Assembly (NCBI GenBank): GCA_023398495.1
Contig: JAEWSG010000131.1
Span: 4,087-68,086 of the forward strand
Direction of reading: 5' to 3'
Length of the DNA stretch: 64,000 nt
Source: Bacillota bacterium
GTDB taxonomy: Bacteria; Bacillota; Clostridia; Acetivibrionales; Acetivibrionaceae
Shown here: positions 8,619-16,569 of the stretch, piece after piece
Layout of the letters: the number at the start of each line of letters is the position of its first letter
Numbering within the stretch: the first letter of the stretch is position 1
Translations under genes and position numbers: made by a program
The notes under the pieces: generated by a model
Databases searched by the model: none
Told to the model about the DNA's origin: nothing
Seen by the model: only the letters and a program-made list of their open reading frames with translations

Positions 8619-8858
8619 ATGGAGATAAAAATGTTTTATAAAACACAAAGAGAATTGGCAGCTGTGATAAATAAACTAATTGATTCTTATTGGACTGGGG
8701 ATATTAATGAGGAGTTCTTAATAAACCAGGTATCAGGATTGTATAATAATAATCCCTCAAAGTTTATTAAGAACAGTGATTTTACCACTATTATAAAGCA
8801 ACAGTGTGGGAAAAGACGATTAGAGGTAGTCGAAAGAATATTGAAAATTTCACAATAG
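8619..8858 (+). CDS. Small conserved clostridial protein (TIGR04540-like)
   Basis: The product has 79 residues: MFYKTQRELAAVINKLID, then SYWTGDINEEFL and a C-terminal QQCGKRRLEVVERIL. This resembles a small Firmicutes protein family that I recall as TIGR04540, of unknown function; the match is from memory. ATG 8619 follows GAGGTGG. The stop lies 16 nt before the brxA remnant start, and the AGGAGGAG ribosome site is between them, so the two were probably one operon. Confidence 0.6.
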   Translation: MEIKMFYKTQRELAAVINKLIDSYWTGDINEEFLINQVSGLYNNNPSKFIKNSDFTTIIKQQCGKRRLEVVERILKISQ

Positions 8859-8874
8859 TAGAAGGAGGAGGGCT

Positions 8875-9341
8875 TTGGATAATAAAACCTACAGTGGAAA
8901 TTTAACAGGTGCGTGGTTTTTATTTTATGAAATAAAGCAAATTGCAGTAACCCTGAAGATGAACTCTTAGTAAGGGATTATATAAAGCATATTAAAAAGG
9001 AATTTAGTATTGCAGGCTCAACAAGAAGTATAATTGAATTTGACCTATACAAAATGTCATTAGAACTTGCAAAAGAAATGGGGATTTTTGAGGAAATATT
9101 CATAATGGAGCAGCAAGATGGAAAAGATGCGTTGTTGCAGGCAATGACAGAATTTGCTGAGACTCAAATTTTTCTCGATAAAATGCAATCAGAAATAGGT
9201 GAACACAATCTGGTGTTTATAACTGGGATTGGAGCTGATAAACAGATTGAAATTGACTTGGATGACGGTGTGGCAGTAAATTACATGAAATTTAAAGAGC
9301 TGTTGGTGGACATTAAGTTGAAGGATTCAGAGGAAGAATAA
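8875..9341 (+). pseudogene. BREX locus relic: brxA start / brxB middle / pglX-like tail
   Basis: Three pieces are joined. From TTG 8875 (after AGGAGGAGGG) the residues YSGNLTGAWFLFYEIKQIA match the start of DUF1819 (BrxA) and then run into a stop near 8970. A second frame, open from 8931 to 9341, reads NPEDELLVRDYIKHIKKEF, IIEFDLYKMSLELAKE, then GEHNLVFITGIG, the core pattern of DUF1788 (BrxB). Just before the expected PLLRSH segment it switches to IDLDDGVAVNYMKFKELL, resembling the C-terminal end of PglX/BrxX methylases. So brxA is cut at about 25 codons, brxB lacks both ends, and brxC plus most of pglX are gone. Family matches are from memory; brxB is the surest, the PglX tail the weakest. 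An ATG at 9054 could still give a 95-residue peptide. Confidence 0.65.
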
Positions 9342-9357
9342 AAGGGAGGTGTTGAGT

Positions 9358-10374
9358 ATGTCATTAAAGAAATTAAGGTTATCAAATTTTACTGTATTCT
9401 CAAAGCTTGATATGGAGTTTTCAAAGGGTATAAACATATTTGTAGGAGAAAACGGGACAGGAAAAACCCATATTATGAAAACCTTATATGCTGCTTGTCA
9501 GGCTTCAAGGAAAACTGTTTCTTTTTCACAAAAGCTAGTCAAAGTTTTTAGACCGGATGATTTAAACATTAACAGATTGGTTTCAAGAGGAAAAGGTGGG
9601 GATACAGCACAAATTGAGGTCGTTTCAGATAAGAGTACAATGTGGACTAAATTTACAACAAGAACTAAAAAGTGGGAATCGGAAACTACTGGAGAAGAAA
9701 AATGGGAGAATGTTAATGCAGAGCTTGTAAGTACATTTATTCCTGCAAAGGAGATTCTAGCGAATGCATATCAGTTTGAATCAGCGTATCATAAAGATGT
9801 TATTGATTTTGATGAGACGTATTTAGATATTATAGCTAGTGCAAAAATTGATATAAACCGTGGGCCTAATGCTGTCGGTAAAAAGAAGTATTTGGACAAA
9901 TTAAAGGATATTACTCTTGGCACAGTTACAATTAGTGACGAAAAGTTTTATTTGAAACCGGGAACACAGTCAAAAATAGAGTTCCATTTGGTTGCAGAAG
10001 GCTTGAGGAAGCTTGCTCTTTTATGGCAATTAATAAAAAATGGTACGCTTGAAAAGGGCACAATTTTATTCTGGGATGAACCAGAAGCAAATTTAAACCC
10101 CAAAGCGATACCTGCTCTGGTTGAAATACTCCTCGAGCTTCAAAGGGAAGGTGTACAAATATTTATTTCCACTCATGATTATGTGCTTTCAAAGTATTTT
10201 GAGATAAGGGCTACTGAGGCTGATGATATTAGATATTTTTCGCTTTATAAGAATGAGGATGGCTCTGTGTCCTTTGATCAGTGCAGTAACTTTAGGGAAC
10301 TAAGGAAGAATCCTATAATATCTGCATATGACAAACTGTTAGATGAGGTTCTTGATAAGAATATGGGGGATTAA
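9358..10374 (+). CDS. AAA family ATPase (SMC/OLD-like), defence-type
   Basis: A 338-residue ABC/SMC-like ATPase: LSNFTVFSKLDMEFSKG leads into Walker A GENGTGKT (about 29-36), a signature-like segment VAEGLRKLALL (about 212), Walker B ILFWDEPEANLNP (about 238-250) and the switch His in FISTHDY (about 268). No nuclease domain is fused to it. ATG 9358 is chosen over GTG 9349 because AAAGGGAGGT sits 7 nt before it. It follows the BREX relic by 16 nt and precedes the small nuclease-like gene by one base, so the two are surely co-translated. Such ATPases act as sensors in several anti-phage pairs (for example OLD, Septu PtuA, PARIS AriA); that role is inference here. Confidence 0.88.
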   Translation: MSLKKLRLSNFTVFSKLDMEFSKGINIFVGENGTGKTHIMKTLYAACQASRKTVSFSQKLVKVFRPDDLNINRLVSRGKGGDTAQIEVVSDKSTMWTKFTTRTKKWESETTGEEKWENVNAELVSTFIPAKEILANAYQFESAYHKDVIDFDETYLDIIASAKIDINRGPNAVGKKKYLDKLKDITLGTVTISDEKFYLKPGTQSKIEFHLVAEGLRKLALLWQLIKNGTLEKGTILFWDEPEANLNPKAIPALVEILLELQREGVQIFISTHDYVLSKYFEIRATEADDIRYFSLYKNEDGSVSFDQCSNFRELRKNPIISAYDKLLDEVLDKNMGD

Positions 10375-10375
10375 T

Positions 10376-10897
10376 ATGCCAGATAAAATATTCATAGAAG
10401 AAAACAAGCTTTTTAAGATTGACTGCAATAAGGCAATTGAAATTATTGAACTGCATGATGAGTACCACAAGACTAATATTTTAAGCGATGTGGATTTAAT
10501 AATTATCGATGAAACCAGTATTATATTTATGGAATATAAAAACTCGAGCGTTTCAAATGCAGCTAATCCAAAGGCTTTTGAAAAAAGCATAAAAGAAGAT
10601 AAGCATTATATGAAAATTGCCAGAAAATACTATGATAGCTTGATTTATATTGATAATAAAACAGGATGTGAATATAAGAAAAAGAACTACTACTATGTTA
10701 TTGAATGCTCCAAGGCTGACTCTGTAGTGAGAAAAATGCTTGCCGGAAAAATAAAGAGCAGGTTGCCTTTTATCTTGCAAGGAAATTTACAGGGAATGAA
10801 ACAGGCACTGATTGACAATTTTGAGGTTGTAAATATACATGAGTGGAACAATAAATTTCCTGATTATAAATTTGAAGCTTGTGCAACCGGTACATAA
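10376..10897 (+). CDS. Small PD-(D/E)XK-like protein, partner of the AAA ATPase
   Basis: The 173-residue product starts at ATG 10376, one base after the ATPase stop, with GGGGG as ribosome site. Residues 38-56 read D-V-D-L then five residues later SIIFMEYKN: D40 and E53-x-K55 on adjacent predicted strands fit a PD-(D/E)XK nuclease core. Further in, KKKNYYYVIECSKAD may be the following strand. I recognise no named family. Tight coupling to the ATPase suggests a two-gene effector/sensor unit. It could instead be a non-catalytic regulator; catalysis is inferred from the motif only. Confidence 0.7.
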   Translation: MPDKIFIEENKLFKIDCNKAIEIIELHDEYHKTNILSDVDLIIIDETSIIFMEYKNSSVSNAANPKAFEKSIKEDKHYMKIARKYYDSLIYIDNKTGCEYKKKNYYYVIECSKADSVVRKMLAGKIKSRLPFILQGNLQGMKQALIDNFEVVNIHEWNNKFPDYKFEACATGT

Positions 10898-10949
10898 TTT
10901 GAGTTTAACTGGCTGGTAACTTGTAAGTTGCTTTAAATAGAAAAAGGCC

Positions 10950-11225
10950 ATGACCTACGCCAATGAAGCGGATGTTTTAAATGTTACCTTGTTTGGAAAA
11001 ACAGCCAAGGAGTGGAGGGGTGAAAACCCTGACTTAAAAGGCAACATGAGAGATTATGCATCTATTGAGCAACTTATTGTTCTTGTTAATTTGGAAAATT
11101 TCAATGCAAGTTTTATAGCACAGGGAATAGAGCAAAGAGACAGGCTATTTAAGCTAAACGAAATTGCAAGAAGCCAATTAAAAGCATTTTTAAACACAGT
11201 TTTAAGAAGCCTAAAAGACTTTTAA
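10950..11225 (+). pseudogene. KilA-N gene 3' fragment
   Basis: The C-terminal third of a KilA-N protein: MTYANEADVLNVTLFGKTAKEW, then IRD-like NMRDYASIEQLIVL and the tail RDRLFKLNEIARSQLKAFLN. The stop codon TAG eight codon-lengths or fewer upstream of the ATG, and the missing N-terminal DNA-binding domain, show this is a remnant. The final 66 bp repeat 4470-4535. The frame then runs into the start of the next broken gene. Confidence 0.8.
11131..11196 (+). repeat. Direct repeat copy 2 (KilA-N 3' end)
   Basis: Second copy of the 66-bp direct repeat at 4470-4535 (63 of 66 identical, same orientation). Homology stops at 11196, where the coding sequence of the truncated DUF4143 ATPase takes over. 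Confidence 0.9.
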
Positions 11226-11230
11226 CATAC

Positions 11231-11869
11231 AGTCAAAAAGTCAGAAGTATACAACAACTGCTTGAAGGTGGTGAAGATATTCTGGACAGGAAAAACTCCA
11301 AATATCGAAAACCACTTATTTTAAAAGGAGTGCGACAGGTTGGAAAGACATGGCTTCTAAAAGAATTTGCCAAGCGTCATTATAAAAATATCGCTTATTT
11401 TAACTTTGACGAGCACCCGGAATATAAGCAGTTTTTTGAAAGCACCAAAGATGTGGAGCGTATTCTGCAAAACTTGATAATGGCAAGTGGTGAAATCATT
11501 AAACGGGATAACCCTGAGGATACACTTATTGTTTTTGATGAAATACAGGAATGTCCTAACGCTCTTAATACATTGAAGTATTTCTGCGAAAACACACCTC
11601 ACTATCATGTTGCCTGTGCAGGCTCATTATTGGGCAATGCTCTTTCCAAGCCCGCTTCTTTTCCAGTTGGCAAAGTAGATTTTTTGGAAATCATGCCAAT
11701 GACTTTTACAGAATTTTTAATGGCCAATGGTGACGGTAACTTCGCCGCTTACATGGACAGCGTAGATAGGATTGAGCCGATTCCAGAAGCATTTTTCAAT
11801 CCATTATACGAAAAGCTTAAAATGTATTTTGTAACAGGCGGTATGGCGTTGGAACAGTTGGAGATTTAA
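11231..11869 (+). pseudogene. Truncated AAA/DUF4143 ATPase
   Basis: The protein reads KVRSIQQLLEGGEDILDRKN, then Walker A KGVRQVGKTWLLKEFAK, YFNFDEHPE, Walker B DTLIVFDEIQECP and ACAGSLLGNAL, all typical of ATP-binding proteins with a C-terminal DUF4143 domain. It ends at VTGGMALEQLEI, where the family normally continues (VTGGMPE...) for about 200 more residues. No clear start exists: the first usable codon is GTG 11330, inside the Walker A region. It is broken at both ends. Confidence 0.8.
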
Positions 11870-11884
11870 CTATTATACTATTTT

Positions 11885-11962
11885 TCTCAAAAAGTTTGTT
11901 TTTTTAGCAAATGTTTATATTGAAAGTCTTATAGCGTAAGCGTTATAAGACACTTTTTGAGA
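11885..11962. repeat. Nested inverted repeat at the end of the defence island
   Basis: The outer arms TCTCAAAAAGT (11885-11895) and ACTTTTTGAGA (11952-11962) are exact complements. Inside, 11926-11951 forms a hairpin of GTCTTATAGCG type with a 4-nt loop. A T-run (11899-11907) lies within. It could terminate transcription from the island or be the scar of a mobile element. It is the main recognisable item in the 287-nt gap 11871-12157. Confidence 0.55.
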
Positions 11963-12157
11963 AGATATAGTTCATATGTTTTTAGAAATTTGTACAAGAA
12001 AATAAAAGGATAAATACTTGGTATGGTATCATTATACTGTTTGGGTTTGATTGCTATCAATTTGTAAAAAATTGCGAGAAAACCATTGGAAGCATTCGTG
12101 TTGCAGCAATATTATACAGCAAGACTAATTATGATGAATTGAGAGGGGTATTAATAG

Positions 12158-14530
12158 ATGGATAAAAAAAACAGGCCTGTTGGAAGACAAAAGAATATTG
12201 GTTCTGGCAGTGGAAATGTTCAAAAACGTGGCAACGGTCTTGGTGGTGGACCTGTAGGAAATTCAAATGGTTATTCGGATAGAAGAGAAGGTTCGTCAGG
12301 AAGAAGTAGCATTAGAAGAGGTTCAGGAGGAAGCAGGAAACCTTCAGGATGCTTAACTTATATTATTATACTTATAGTCATTTGTTATATAGGATATAAT
12401 TTATACAATAATATGTTTGGTGGAAACTCTGAAAATCCAGCCAGCTCTAATAATTTTCAGTCACAAACAACTAACCAGTCCAGCACATATGATAAAGGTG
12501 AATATCCGGTTGTGACTTCTGTGTCAAATCTTGCACGTACTAAGCGTACAGCCTTGAAGGGAAATGGAGAAGATAAGGCAACGATAATGGTTTATATGTG
12601 CGGAACGGATCTCGAGTCTAAAGGTGGTATGGCTACTTATGATTTACAGGAGATGCTGAAGGCTAAGATTTCCGATAACGTAAATATTATAGTTGAGACA
12701 GGTGGAACATCAAAGTGGCAGAATAATTTTGTAAACAGCAAAACAAACCAGCGCTTTAAGTTGACTAAAGATGGCTTCAAGTTAATAGAAAAGGATTTAG
12801 GAAAGAAGTCAATGGTTGATCCTTCTACTCTTTCCGATTTTATAAAGTACTGTAAGTCAAAATATCCGGCTGACCGCTACTCGCTTATAATGTGGGATCA
12901 TGGCGGTGGTTCGCTTAGCGGATATGGATATGACCAACACTATCCGAATGATGGAATGAAATTAGATGAAATAGCTGTTGCTTTAAAAAATGGGGAGTGT
13001 ACCTTTGACTTTATAGGTTTTGATGCGTGTTTAATGGCTACCCTTGAAACAGCTATGGTTTTAGAGCCCTATGCCGATTATATGATTGCTTCGGAAGAAG
13101 TTGAACCAGGCATAGGTTGGTATTATACGGATTGGATAACAGCACTCTCTGAAAATACTTCTATTCCTACAATTGAGCTTGGAAAAAAGCTGATAGATGA
13201 TTATGTAAAAGAAGTTCAAGCTAAAACGCCTCGCAGTCAGGCAACACTTTCACTTATTGATTTAGCTGAATTAAAAGGTACTATACCAGCATCCTTTGAG
13301 GCTTTTGCAAAGTCAACAAGTAAACTTATTGATTCAGATAATTACAAGGTTGTTTCTGATGCCAGGTCAGATACCAAAGAATTTGCGAAATCCTCCAAGA
13401 TAAATCAGATTGATCTTATTCACTTTGCACAAAATTTAGGGACTTCTGAGGCAAAATCCTTTGCTGACGCACTCAGTGGATGTATAAAGTATAATCGTAC
13501 ATCCACCAATATAACGAATTCAAATGGAGTGTCAATCTTTTTCCCATATGGAAGTCTCAATAAACTTAACTCAATGCTTAACACCTATGACCAGATAGGA
13601 ATTGATGACGAGTACAGCAAATGTATTAAAAGTTTTGCCAGTGTGACTGCCGGAGGACAAATTGTATCCGATGGAAGTGATAATATGCTTTCGACACTGC
13701 TAAATGGTCTTGCTGGGGGAACACAAAATCAGTCTTCAACGGAGGCTCCAAATGGAGCAGGAATAGAGGCTTTGTTAAACGAGTTTTTATCCGGTGGAGA
13801 TTATAGCAGTATCACGGGGCTTGTGGGTGATTCATTAGGTTGGCTTGATGCAGACCGCATGAAAGCTTCATTAAATTATTACAAGCAGAACAGTTTTGAT
13901 TCAAATAGTCTTCAAATATCTGAAAAGAATGGACAGAGGGTTCTAGCACTTTCAGAAAAACAGTGGGACCTTATACAGAATATGGAACAAAATGTCTTTA
14001 TAGATGATGGAGAGGGTTTTATTGATCTTGGACTTGATAATGTATATGAATATAATGATGATGGCGACCTTATAATGGAGTTTGACGGCACATGGCTTGC
14101 ACTAAATGGTAATATTGTAAGCTACTATATAATAAATGAGGACCGCCATGGTGATAACTATTCGATAAAAGGGCGTGTACCTGCATTATTAAATGGTCAG
14201 TCTGTAAATATTATAATCGTATTTGACAACCAGAACCCTAACGGTATGGTTTTAGGAGCTGAGATAAAATACGATACCTCGACGCAGACTGAAACTATGG
14301 CGAAGGGTCTTATAGATATCAATCGCGGTGACAAAATTGATTTCTTATGCGATTACTACACTTATGCAGGTGATTATAAAGATACTTACTACCTAGGAAA
14401 GCAGTATACTGCTACTGGAGAATGGAAAATAGAGAACCTTTCGGTGGGCAACAAGCAATATCAGATGACTTATAGAATAACAGATATATACAACAATAAG
14501 TTTTGGACGCCTTCTATTGTGAACAAATAA
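12158..14530 (+). CDS. Membrane-anchored clostripain-family (C11) cysteine peptidase
   Basis: The 790-residue protein has a Gly/Ser/Arg-rich cytoplasmic N-terminus, one membrane segment at about 64-84 (CLTYIIILIVICYIGYNLY) and a large extracellular part. The peptidase domain starts near TIMVYMCGTDLES. The catalytic His is H248 in MWDHGGG and the Cys is C291 in GFDACLM, both as in clostripain; EEVEPGIGW follows. The last ~300 residues are of unknown function. ATG 12158 follows GAGAGGGG. It probably cleaves after basic residues at the cell surface, by family. Convergent with the asr operon. Confidence 0.9.
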   Translation: MDKKNRPVGRQKNIGSGSGNVQKRGNGLGGGPVGNSNGYSDRREGSSGRSSIRRGSGGSRKPSGCLTYIIILIVICYIGYNLYNNMFGGNSENPASSNNFQSQTTNQSSTYDKGEYPVVTSVSNLARTKRTALKGNGEDKATIMVYMCGTDLESKGGMATYDLQEMLKAKISDNVNIIVETGGTSKWQNNFVNSKTNQRFKLTKDGFKLIEKDLGKKSMVDPSTLSDFIKYCKSKYPADRYSLIMWDHGGGSLSGYGYDQHYPNDGMKLDEIAVALKNGECTFDFIGFDACLMATLETAMVLEPYADYMIASEEVEPGIGWYYTDWITALSENTSIPTIELGKKLIDDYVKEVQAKTPRSQATLSLIDLAELKGTIPASFEAFAKSTSKLIDSDNYKVVSDARSDTKEFAKSSKINQIDLIHFAQNLGTSEAKSFADALSGCIKYNRTSTNITNSNGVSIFFPYGSLNKLNSMLNTYDQIGIDDEYSKCIKSFASVTAGGQIVSDGSDNMLSTLLNGLAGGTQNQSSTEAPNGAGIEALLNEFLSGGDYSSITGLVGDSLGWLDADRMKASLNYYKQNSFDSNSLQISEKNGQRVLALSEKQWDLIQNMEQNVFIDDGEGFIDLGLDNVYEYNDDGDLIMEFDGTWLALNGNIVSYYIINEDRHGDNYSIKGRVPALLNGQSVNIIIVFDNQNPNGMVLGAEIKYDTSTQTETMAKGLIDINRGDKIDFLCDYYTYAGDYKDTYYLGKQYTATGEWKIENLSVGNKQYQMTYRITDIYNNKFWTPSIVNK

Positions 14531-14767
14531 ATGACTTATGAACAAAATGGGCTGGAATAATGGCCAGCCCGAAAAGGTTATAATCTCGGTTTTAAACCTG
14601 GTATAAAGCTCCTTGTGTGCTAATTCCTGCTTTGACAGTTTATCGAATAATACAATCAGCTTTGAATTGTCCGTCATATTTTTCATATTGCTGTAATGAA
14701 CTGAACCCATTGATTCAAGCTCAATCATGACATTGAATACATCCTCAAGTGAAAATACTTCGTTCAT
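14393..14767 (-). pseudogene. Ferritin-like/rubrerythrin-type protein, 3' end lost
   Basis: From ATG 14767, behind an ideal AAGGAGG, about 62 residues look like the first two helices of a ferritin-like domain (FSLEDVFNVMIELESMG, then SKQELAHKELYTRF with family-type E and ExxH residues). The frame then reads through a hairpin and 138 nt antisense to the protease gene, giving a non-family tail of 124 residues in total. The second half of the four-helix bundle is missing. It is the last gene of the asr operon. It may be expressed but is unlikely to fold as a full ferritin-like domain. Confidence 0.65.
14549..14570. terminator. GC-rich hairpin between convergent genes
   Basis: GGGCTGG (14549-14555) pairs with CCAGCCC (14564-14570) across an 8-nt loop. 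In the minus direction it is followed by CATTTTGTTC, a weak U-run. It lies just after the protease stop and inside the read-through tail of the ferritin-like gene, so it probably ends transcription of one or both. Confidence 0.55.
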
Positions 14768-14780
14768 GGCGACCTCCTTG

Positions 14781-15764
14781 TTATGTGGATTGAAATTGAT
14801 CATCCTGCTTGTAATAATAACCGTTCCATTGAATATTTTCGGCAATTTGAATTTCCTTGTTCAGCACTACATCCTTTAAAACCTCAGCCTTGAAAACCTG
14901 ATAGCCCATGCGATCAACGATATAGCCTATATGTTCCTTTGGCAGCGTCTTGTCAATGTAACGATCAACGAAATCATAAGTGTTTTTGATTACCTTGACA
15001 ATTACATCCTCAGAGGCCCATTTTATGAAAGGCATAGCCAAACGAGGATTTTTCTTGCCCGTCCGTCCCATTATTACCATACGGTAATATACATTTTGGC
15101 TTCTTGAAAAGGCTCCGGTAGGGCATTGTAAAATACATTCTCCGCAGCCAATGCACTTATCTGTATCCCTGTCTATATTAAAGTTTTTTATAGTTAATGC
15201 ACCCGTAACTTTTTTCTTGCAATTTGTCACACAAGCTTCACAACTGATACAACGGCTTACGTCATATTGGGGTTCGGTTGTGCAAATAATACCAAAGTCC
15301 TGCATATGAGCTTTTATGCAATCATTTGGGCAGCCTGTGACAGCAATTTTAAAATGAAAATCATGCGGGTAGCACGCTTTTTCTATCGTTCGGGCCAATC
15401 GTGTGGTATCATCGTTTGCATATGGACACACGCGGTCTCCGATGCATGCAGAGATATTTCTTGTGCCTGCTGCCGGATAGCCGTAATCTGTTGATTCTAT
15501 ATCAAGACCCAGAGATTCAATTAATGGTCTGATTTTTTTATTGATCTCAGGAATTTTTTCAAAGTCAATAAATGGAACTTCAAAACCCTGGCGAGTTGTT
15601 AAATGGACCGTTCCATCTCCATATTCTTCGGCAATGGACCTTATAAGAGTTAAGAATTCGGCCTCAAGATGACCTCCGGGCACTCTTATTCTTAAAGCGG
15701 TTTTGCCTCGTGTTTTTGTTATTCTGTAAGCATTTTTAGTGATTATTTTACGATTTATGCTCAT
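14781..15764 (-). CDS. asrC: Anaerobic sulfite reductase subunit C
   Basis: AsrC is the siroheme subunit that reduces sulfite to sulfide. The 327-residue protein has the nitrite/sulfite reductase core with LTTRQGFEVPF, then siroheme/[4Fe-4S] cysteines in CIGDRVCPYA and TGCPNDC. A two-cluster ferredoxin insert follows (CISCEACVTNC, CIGCGECILQCPTGAF). ATG 15764 is chosen because AGAAGGG lies at the right distance; an upstream in-frame TTG overlaps asrB and has no ribosome site. It is the fourth gene of the channel-asrA-asrB-asrC operon. Confidence 0.95.
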   Translation of the reverse strand: MSINRKIITKNAYRITKTRGKTALRIRVPGGHLEAEFLTLIRSIAEEYGDGTVHLTTRQGFEVPFIDFEKIPEINKKIRPLIESLGLDIESTDYGYPAAGTRNISACIGDRVCPYANDDTTRLARTIEKACYPHDFHFKIAVTGCPNDCIKAHMQDFGIICTTEPQYDVSRCISCEACVTNCKKKVTGALTIKNFNIDRDTDKCIGCGECILQCPTGAFSRSQNVYYRMVIMGRTGKKNPRLAMPFIKWASEDVIVKVIKNTYDFVDRYIDKTLPKEHIGYIVDRMGYQVFKAEVLKDVVLNKEIQIAENIQWNGYYYKQDDQFQST

Positions 15765-15777
15765 ATTTATCACCCTT

Positions 15778-16569
15778 CTAATCAATCAAGTTTTTTGCCT
15801 TGGTGTAGTTAAAAACAGGACCCTCAAGGCATACATAGGTTTCATCAATTTTGCAATGACCGCATTTACCTATACCGCAGCTCATTTTTCTTTCAAAGGA
15901 TACCCATATATTCTCTTCCTTGAAGCCTTTCTTAAGAAGCTCAAGTGTTGTGAATTTCATCATAATTGGTGGACCGACAACAACCGCAACCTTTTTTTTA
16001 ACCTTTGTCAAATCTAGTTTTTCAATATGTGTTGTAATAAGGCCTGTTTCTCCGTCCCAGCTTTCATCAGCTTTATCAACAGTGACTGTAACCTTCGCAT
16101 TCTGTGACCATCTTGAAAGGTCATCAATAAACAATCTATCGGCAGGAGTTTTAAAGCCTATGAGAATTTCAATGTTATCAACTTCGCCTTTATTGCGGAC
16201 AAAATAGTCAATCGTCTTTCTTACAGGAGCAAGTCCCGTTCCGCCTGCTATAAAAGCTACATCCCTTCCTTTAAATAAATTGATATTAAATCCGTTCCCA
16301 TAGGGACCACGCATAAACAACCTGTTCCCACGTTTTAATTTAAACAACTCTTCTGTCAGGCGGCCAACTTTGCGTATTGTCATCTCTAAAGACTCGTTGT
16401 CAAAATTGCAAATAGATATAGGTGCTTCTCCAACTCCGGGAATTGAGATTTCCATAAATTGTCCGCCAATTAATTCTCCTTTATAGGCGATTTTAAAGGT
16501 ATAGTCAATATCTGTTTCCTTTTTTATGTCTATAATTTCATATGGAATTGACACATAAGCATTATTCAC
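15778..16569 (-). CDS. asrB: Anaerobic sulfite reductase subunit B
   Basis: AsrB is the FAD/NAD(P)H-binding electron-input subunit. The 263-residue product shows a ferredoxin-reductase layout: flavin-binding RGPYGNGF, nucleotide-binding FIAGGTGLAPVRK, VVVGPPIMM and a C-terminal [2Fe-2S] motif CGIGKCGHCKID followed by YVCLEGPVF. GTG 16569 is the likely start (GAGGAGGG upstream, inside the end of asrA); no in-frame ATG lies near. The asrA stop lies just downstream of this start, so the genes overlap slightly. Confidence 0.95.
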   Translation of the reverse strand: MNNAYVSIPYEIIDIKKETDIDYTFKIAYKGELIGGQFMEISIPGVGEAPISICNFDNESLEMTIRKVGRLTEELFKLKRGNRLFMRGPYGNGFNINLFKGRDVAFIAGGTGLAPVRKTIDYFVRNKGEVDNIEILIGFKTPADRLFIDDLSRWSQNAKVTVTVDKADESWDGETGLITTHIEKLDLTKVKKKVAVVVGPPIMMKFTTLELLKKGFKEENIWVSFERKMSCGIGKCGHCKIDETYVCLEGPVFNYTKAKNLID

